A stretch of DNA of 64,000 nucleotides from Dendrophyllia cribrosa. Taxonomy: Eukaryota > Cnidaria > Anthozoa > Scleractinia > Dendrophylliidae. The stretch is taken from the NCBI GenBank assembly GCA_024195265.1, contig JAJLRJ010000007.1:6824058-6888057 (forward strand), given 5' to 3'. Both the position numbers and the translations under genes were made by a program. Shown one piece after another: positions 57,960-64,000 of the stretch (within the stretch, counting starts at the first letter, position 1; every line of letters begins with the position of its first letter). The notes under the pieces are model-generated. The model was not told the origin of the DNA, searched no databases, and saw only the letters and a program-made list of their open reading frames with translations.

Positions 57960-58340
57960 TCCCCCCTCCTCCAACGTCCGAGGCGTTTTTCGTTTTATTT
58001 AGTGGGATTTTATTCAATATTTAATGGAAATATGGGCAAGCCATGTATTAAAAAAATCAGTTGAAGTAACTGTCTTTTAATTTTTCTCAAAATAATGAGC
58101 TTCTTTCCGTTGAAAACTGACCAAAACTCTTTGCGCCTGATCAAAATTATGTTGGCAAATGATGCTGACAATTCTGCAGTTCACAGTTTTTAAACGCTTA
58201 GAACGTTTTTAGTAAACTATCAACTGACGTTTAGTGAATTGACAGTGTGTATTGGCAATATATTAAACTTTATAAACAGTGAAAATGACAACCTTAACTT
58301 TTAAGTACTTTGCTTAACTTTTGCAAATTTCTCTTGTTTA
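57960..58340. repeat. Dispersed repeat Z, copy 2 (inverted, uninterrupted)
   Basis: Reverse complement of 36400-36675 joined directly to 37880-37960. It is the empty-site form of repeat Z and shows that repeat Y copy 2 is an insertion. Confidence 0.78.
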
Positions 58341-58439
58341 ACCTCCCCACACACACTTAAGTTCAAATTTGAAGTATAAGGCTGAGACAGGAGCCCATCA
58401 ATAGCTGAGATAACACTAAAAAACAACTCAAATCAGCAA

Positions 58440-58640
58440 AAGACCGCAATCGATAATGCTGTAAACGATACGTACGATCTATGAAAGACCTAATCAGCCC
58501 AAAAAAAATGAACAAACATAACCGACAAACTGCAAAGCGGATCTGACTACGTAAAAAAGTAGACTTTGCGAGACACCAATACGACAGAAACCGATAAAGC
58601 AGGGTAGCAACCGTGGAAAGCTGTTTAGCTCAGTGCGAAA
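58440..58640. repeat. Inverted copy of the repeat near 33062-33745 and 32924-33094
   Basis: GACCTAATCAGCCC, ACCGACAAACTGCAAAGCGG, ACGTAAAAAAGTAGACTTTG and ACAGAAACCGATAAAGCAGG correspond to inverse or direct words at 32945-33020 and 33638-33745. The joint order here suggests that those were once one element. Confidence 0.65.
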
Positions 58641-58959
58641 ACGCGAGAACTCGAAGGACGAAGATAACGTGACAATCGTTGCGTGACGTAGGCGCGCAGT
58701 GTGACATCACAGTGGGACGATGCCTTATAAGGGTTTTGTAGAAAGTGCTCAGTGAAACTTCAAACACAACGCGTAGCGGGCGGGAATGCAGTTTCTCTTG
58801 GAGCCGGATTTTTACGGCTCTTTAGTACCATAACTTGACAGCTTTAGGTCCACAAAAAAGAGATGTGGAAAGCTTTACAGTTTGAAAATTGTATTCGACC
58901 AGCAAAAGGACAGTTTGTTGAGGTAGGTTGCATGATTTTTTTCACCATGTTTATTAAAG

Positions 58960-59331
58960 CACAGGTAGCCCAAGCTATATGTGTCACAGTAACCGTTACG
59001 AGCGAAATTATAAAGATTTGTATGAGAAAAAGCGGTCCATTCTAGGAGCTAAAAAATACGAACAAGATTAAAATAAAAATTGCCTACCTTACTTCGCTTC
59101 GCTTATATATATATAGAGAAAGCAATGGAACTAAAACTCACTGGAAACGCTCTAAATCGCTCCAAAAACCACACAGGAGACAAGGAAACATAAAGCGAAG
59201 TAAGGTAGTCAATTTTTATTGAAATCTTGTTCGTATTTTTTAGCTCCTAGAATGGACCGCTTTTTCTCATACAAATCCTTATAATTTCGCTCGTAACGGT
59301 TACTGTGATACATATAGCTTGGGCTACCTGT
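58960..59331. mobile_element. 372-bp inverted-repeat element
   Basis: CACAGGTAGCCCAAGCTATA and its inverse start arms of about 145 bp that include GAGCGAAATTATAA, GCGGTCCATTCTAGGAGCTA and CCTTACTTCGCTT (inverse on the right). The unpaired centre of about 85 bp has a TATATATATA run. It is non-coding despite a short + frame at its left edge. Confidence 0.85.
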
Positions 59332-59599
59332 GATTAAAGTTGAAGATTCACTCGGAGCGGCTCGGAGACGTTGGAGGCCCGAGTGTTAAAATTTCGTTTG
59401 TAGTTCCCTTGGACATTTATATCTAGGTACCAAGGATTTCGGTAAGACGTATCTTGGAACAACGCAAGAGACGTGTTAGAATTTTAGCCAACTCCGTCTG
59501 TCTTTCTTTAAAAACTTATCTACGCGGCTGTCACCACCGCGATAAAAATACACAACATATTATGGAAGTGACAAGACGTGTAGACTTGTTTTCTAGTCG

Positions 59600-60720
59600 A
59601 CGCGTGTTATGAGAATTGAAGTGTTAAAACTTGAACAACAAAACGCGTAGGTTTTTACAGTTATGCTGTGATTAGTTTTGAGGAAAGCAGCAAAAGTATA
59701 CCTATATTTACACATGTGTAGGGGATCCCTGCAAACGGACCATTCCAAAGTTTCATGTAATCCGTAAACAATTGTCCGCTTGTGCAAATCGTTTCGCTTA
59801 TTGTTATCACGTCTGGCTGGAAAACAGTGCTTTTTAACATAAGGTAACACCGCTGTAGATTTAAATTCAATCGCGGGTTCTTCCTTCACTGATGGTCGTT
59901 TGGTTTTGGAGGTCTTTTGCACGAGTGAATAACAGTATTTATTAGAAACAAGAACTCATGACATGTTCATTCTCCGGCCTTAAAAAAGTAATAATGGTTT
60001 GGTCATATGGTGTTTCGTCCGGTCGAATAAACGTTTAATAATACCGTCGTTTTACAGATAACGAGAGATTGAGGATGCTGTGAATCATACGTTAGGTATT
60101 GATCTGTGTGTAGGATTTCTACAAACGCTTGTGGTTATGCATCCATCTGAATCCCGTTGTAACTGACCTGTCCAATAGTGTTCACCGTCATTCTTGGTTT
60201 TCATAGTGGACAGAGACATTGTAAGAAGCTGTCGACAATTTACTCGATTTAAGATGGTACTAATGTGTCATCTACATAGCGTTTCCACAGGGCGCGATTG
60301 CTACATCTATCTGTCTGTTTATTAAAATCCTCCATATAAAAGAAATACAATACACACTGCGGGACGGAGAAAGACTGGAATATGAAGGTTCCTCCATATA
60401 AAGGTTTTTAGCAATGATGACGGCGCGGCGGAGACTGGGCTCGCACTTCCCATGGCTGTTCCATCTTGTTCTTCGTATTAAAATTGACCCATTTTGTTTA
60501 ATGAAACATTTGTGGATCTTACTTATCCGTGATCTGTGGGTAAATAAAATACTATCACTACTGATCTTAGAACGAAATCCAAGAGGTCCGCAATTTGTGT
60601 AGGTGTTAGGATCGAGCGGTCACCAAGGCTAGGATTTTTTGGAACGAGGTTAAAGTTTATTGACCGTGACCCGCCCTGGTACACCCGTAGGGTTAAAGAG
60701 GCCATTCACATCAGACTTCA
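59600..60720 (-). pseudogene. Decayed Penelope-like reverse transcriptase
   Basis: In shifting - strand frames the PLE RT order is readable: ILTPTQIADLLDFVLRS (about 60600), MGS-type remnant, LYGG or YMEDFNKQTDR (about 60330), ALWKRYVDDTLVPS (about 60265, catalytic YVDD), DQYLTYDSQHPQSLVICKTT (about 60090) and EFKSTAVLPYVKKHCFPARR (about 59850). At least three frameshifts and several stops separate them. It belongs to a different PLE lineage from PLE-A. An inverted tail with GAAATGTCACG lies at 60925-60975 on its 5' side. Confidence 0.8.
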
Positions 60721-61290
60721 TCCTAACAACATTAGTAGGGACAACGGAATTGAAATTCCTAAAGAAACGTAACACAACAGCCGATCGGTACCATCACGGA
60801 CCTCCAAGGGAACAGTTTATAATGGGATAATGAATTGGATCCACTAACCACAAACAACCACAGTGATACATGAAATGTTACCATCCAGTCAGGACTCCAT
60901 TGCCTAATGAAAACCAGCAGTAAGCGATAGAAATGTCACGATCCACATCTAATATGACCATATCGTGAGACAAACGATAAAGAAAGCTATTAGTTTGTAC
61001 CTAATTTGAATATTAATTTTATATTTTTATGAAGCTTTTGTATATTCTTAAAATGCTACTGAAGGACAACATCCAAAGATTTTACTAACTTAAACTAGAA
61101 GTATTCACAGATTAAAGTGCGTCTCCTTAGGTACCTCGTTGTGACATGGCATTTGCGTTTCAGGCATGTTTCTGGGGCTGTTTCTGGTTCTTTCTTAATT
61201 TAGGGCCGGCTTGTAGTTGTGGAACGTTGTACGTTGTCTAACGAGCTGTCAGAGCACGAGGCAGCAAAAAAAGTGCGCAAGTCAAAACAC

Positions 61291-61470
61291 GCGCTAAGCA
61301 TGCGGGATACTATTGTGACGTTTCAAGATGGCGCAGATTTGGTACCGACACTTTTTTCGATGACCTTTTTCGATTCGTTCCGCCTAGACGACGCGCTAAG
61401 CATGCTGGATACTATTGTGACGTTTCAAGATGGCGCAGATTTGGTACCGACACTTTTCTCGATTCGTTCC
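61291..61470. repeat. Two-copy tandem duplication, period about 102 bp
   Basis: ACGCGCTAAGCATGC, then GATACTATTGTGACGTTTCA, AGATGGCGCAGATTTGGTAC and CGACACTTTT recur with two or three changes. The + frame stays open across both copies (DTIVTFQDGADLVPTLFS twice), which follows from the repeat length being a multiple of three. I do not regard it as a gene. Confidence 0.75.
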
Positions 61471-61719
61471 GCCTAGCCGACAAGATTAGGAAGCGTCTCC
61501 TTCGTCGACGCAATAAATGTAGATGATATATATATCCTGTTTTAGTAGTTCTGGCAAAAAGTCGACATTGGTATTTATAGACTTAAATTGTATGAAAGTG
61601 ACTATAAATTTCAATATAAAAAAGGCAAACAAACAAAACCAAAAAATAAAAAAAAACATTAGCTGTGATACGGAGCTTCTAAATCAATAAATACACCCGA
61701 ACATTTACTTTAATTTCTG

Positions 61720-61742
61720 CCCCCCCCCCCCCCCCCCCCCCC

Positions 61743-61805
<63 letters not shown>

Positions 61806-61815
61806 ACCCCCGCCC
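61720..61815. repeat. Poly-C tract, about 95 bp
   Basis: A nearly pure C run on the + strand broken by two A and one G. Shorter G/C runs occur at 4941-4957, 6595-6613, 29913-29932, 47289-47318 and 47735-47750. Its exact length in a sequence assembly is unreliable. Confidence 0.9.
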
Positions 61816-63050
61816 TACCAAATGGTATCAGAAACTGTGAAAAGGAAGGCACATTGTGTTGGGTACAACAAAATTGCACGAGATTGAGGTGCTTGCAACA
61901 GGTTTATAGTCTCTCAGTAAAATATGATTGCAGATGTTGCAGTTATCTCAGTCATTAATATCAAAAACATTTTTATTAGTCTGGAAAATAATGGTGACAA
62001 AAGCTTATCAAGATTTTATAATTATACACGCATATCACCTTTCTTGGTGATTACGATATATCTTTTGCAATTTGTAGCTCTAAACTTAAAAATATAAATG
62101 GTAGTCATCCAGCTGTACAAGTTAAATTAATATAATTTGTAACTATTTTAACATACACTTTATTTACAACAGTGATAATAATTTTCGGCCTGCGCAGGTC
62201 TGGGAGACTTGCATACACGTTTTCTTTAATTTTCTAAGTGAAATTCTGAGTTTCTAGCTAAATTGCCAAGTGTTTTTCTAAAAGGGCGAATGTATGGAAT
62301 CTGCCTTAATTCCCAAGAAATGTAGAAATGGACAGTTCGAGCTTATCTAAGAAATTTAAGTGGAGTTTCACAAATTTAATTGAAACCAAAAGGCTTTCAA
62401 AACAGTTGATGATTTTTATATCTACTCTGTCTGTTTGGTGATGGAAAGACGGTTGTGATAAATTATTACAAATCAGTGAAACTTTTTCTGTCTGTAAGCT
62501 TAACTTTTAAAAGGCTGGTCACGTTAGGCTGTTCTTCAGACTGGAACAACTTCCAACAATATCTTCATAATGGTATAAACAAAAAAAACTTAACGCGTAC
62601 TAAATTTAAACTACAGGTAATGTCATGACAGGTACGGGTGGTAAAAAAGGAAAATATCAAAATTGTTTGCAGCTCTCTGCTTATCTCGATTTCTGTCGTG
62701 TTAGATTTTGTCATTGAATGGACTTAATTAGGGTTTTCTTTTAATTAAAAAAGTTGGAGCTTGTAATTAAAATAATTGGAAGAATAGACACGATTACAAG
62801 AATAGCTTGACCTTTCAAATACCGTTCAAATGCTTCTGTTATTACATTTATCTGCGATACCCGAGGAAAGATAGCTCTTAACACTTTCATGGAGCGTACC
62901 CACGTTTAAAACTGGAAAAAATGGGAAGTTTCTATTTCTTCTATTTGCAAAATATTTTAAAACAAACTGAACTATGGGGAAGTAAAGCTAATTAGCTTCA
63001 TTTGGGAATGTCAATGGATTTCATTCCATGGAATTAAAAGCTAGAGTCAC
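61816..63050. other. No gene recognised
   Basis: AT-rich with no exon, inverted-repeat element or conserved frame that I can support. Confidence 0.4.
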
Positions 63051-63480
63051 CATATACAGCTTATAGCACACAGCCCCACAAGAAAGTACTGCTCAATTTA
63101 GGAGCTTTCATAACGGTCGCAATATAGATCCACAGCGTACTCAAAGTTAACATCGACTTGTTCGGTGTAATGAACAGTACCATAGGAAAGTCCTGCTCAG
63201 TGGCTTTCGCGTGAATGGTCATACTTTAGGATTTTAACTACAGACTCAAACGTTAGAACCACCTTGTATATCACAACAAACAGCATTACAGGAAAGTGCT
63301 ACTAAGTAGCTTTCATTTGCCGATAGAGAATTTTTAGGATTTCATCGGCAGACTGAAACGTTGAAACCATCTTGTGCAGCCTTATATAAAACATCATCAC
63401 AGGAAAGCCCTTTTTGAGATTTCTTCCACAGACTCAAATATTTCCACCGTTTGACCGGGGTAGTCAGAGGGTTAATTAAC
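63050..63480. repeat. Cluster of a dispersed repeat, about four degenerate units
   Basis: The word set CAGGAAAGT(A/C)CTGCTxA, GCTTTC, TTTTAGGATTT and CAGACTCAAA(C/T)GTT with AGAACCA recurs near 63070, 63180, 63290 and 63400. The same set, inverted, is seen at 41290-41460 and 45180-45350. It ends at 63460-63480 with GGTAGTCAGAGGGTTAA, a piggyBac-like right end. The last 500 bp of the window hold nothing I recognise. Confidence 0.6.
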
Positions 63481-64000
63481 TTCTGATTCTGTTTACAGAC
63501 ATTTAGATATGTTTGTGTGTGAGCACAGCCTCTGTGGCAGTTGTACATATTTCCCCTTTTTGCATTTTTATTGAGCCTCAATGAGACAGCTTTTTATAAT
63601 TCAGATCATGTTTAGATTCTTTTGTGTCAACCTTTTTTAGCTTGTGTCTTCAAAATGGTTTAAAAATCGAATGGCACCTCTCGAATGACAGAAAATGGCA
63701 ACTTTTTGTGAAGTCTTAAGATTCTCAGTAAAATTCACAGGAGTTGTATAGCGAAAATATCACTGATCACACACCGACATAAGGTCATTAATTTGGCTTA
63801 ATTTCTGTCATCCCAACAATAATGCTTTTTGCAATCCGTTTCATAAATCCTCCCATGATTATTTTGAAATTCTGCTGTCCTCGGTTACAGCCTTGCTTTA
63901 AGATTTATCACAATTTTAATACCAGTTTGAATATGACAGAGTTGACATGATTCAAACAGTGTGATTTAGCTCCTCGAGTTTGACTATAGTGGTAAACAAT

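Noticed and set aside
61219..61476. 85-codon frame with a repeated segment
   Set aside because: The repeat length of 102 bp keeps the frame open across a non-coding duplication. There is no signal, domain or splice context.
61679..61879. Glycine-rich 66-codon - frame
   Set aside because: It is the poly-C tract read as poly-glycine.

Overview
This is a repeat-rich, AT-rich eukaryotic window with few genes. A few short conserved exons sit in kilobases of transposon debris. Intron-containing genes, Penelope-like elements (PLEs) with GIY-YIG endonucleases, and swarms of Tc1/mariner-, piggyBac- and Harbinger-type miniature elements fit a marine invertebrate. The best guess is an anthozoan cnidarian such as a stony coral. 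That assignment is inference from repeat style, not from a diagnostic gene.

Left part (1-10200). Two conserved genes point toward each other. The last two exons of a heterochromatin protein 1 homologue (chromoshadow domain, + strand, 1537-3024) are followed by intergenic miniature elements. Two exons of TOMM7, a small subunit of the mitochondrial import pore, lie on the - strand (9368-9621). A 293-bp TA-flanked miniature element is inserted 11 bp past the TOMM7 exon-2 splice donor.

10260-14646. An older dispersed repeat, whose uninterrupted copy lies at 47289-47760, carries two insertions: a 145-bp perfect foldback element and a 3.87-kb PLE insertion. The PLE insertion is a giant palindrome. 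Two reverse transcriptase/GIY-YIG copies stand head to head, with 1645-bp arms that differ at one base I could find, a 521-bp spacer, and one 12-14 bp target duplication around the whole pair. Two much smaller insertions at 29185-29672 and 44282-44396 have the same architecture, each with its own 12-14 bp target duplication. This is the most interesting signal in the window.

14650-46800. Nested repeats dominate: TIR elements, foldbacks, fragments of at least four more PLE families, a non-LTR 3' end, and a Harbinger-like element with a Myb/SANT-like ORF whose right terminus is split by a second PLE. A TATA-driven, three-exon gene for an 87-residue secreted peptide spans about 27284-33304 (+), and its introns are full of miniature elements. 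A second possible secreted peptide gene lies on the - strand at 46808-47043.

47000-64000. Mostly repeats: a fourfold 162-bp tandem array, piggyBac-like copies, a 372-bp inverted repeat, a decayed PLE reverse transcriptase (59600-60720, -), a 95-bp poly-C tract, and one possible small basic protein (54664-54921, -). Many PLE tails share a hairpin followed by GAAA and GTC/ATC, like a reduced hammerhead ribozyme; the copy at 34981-35018 has the complete CTGATGA core.
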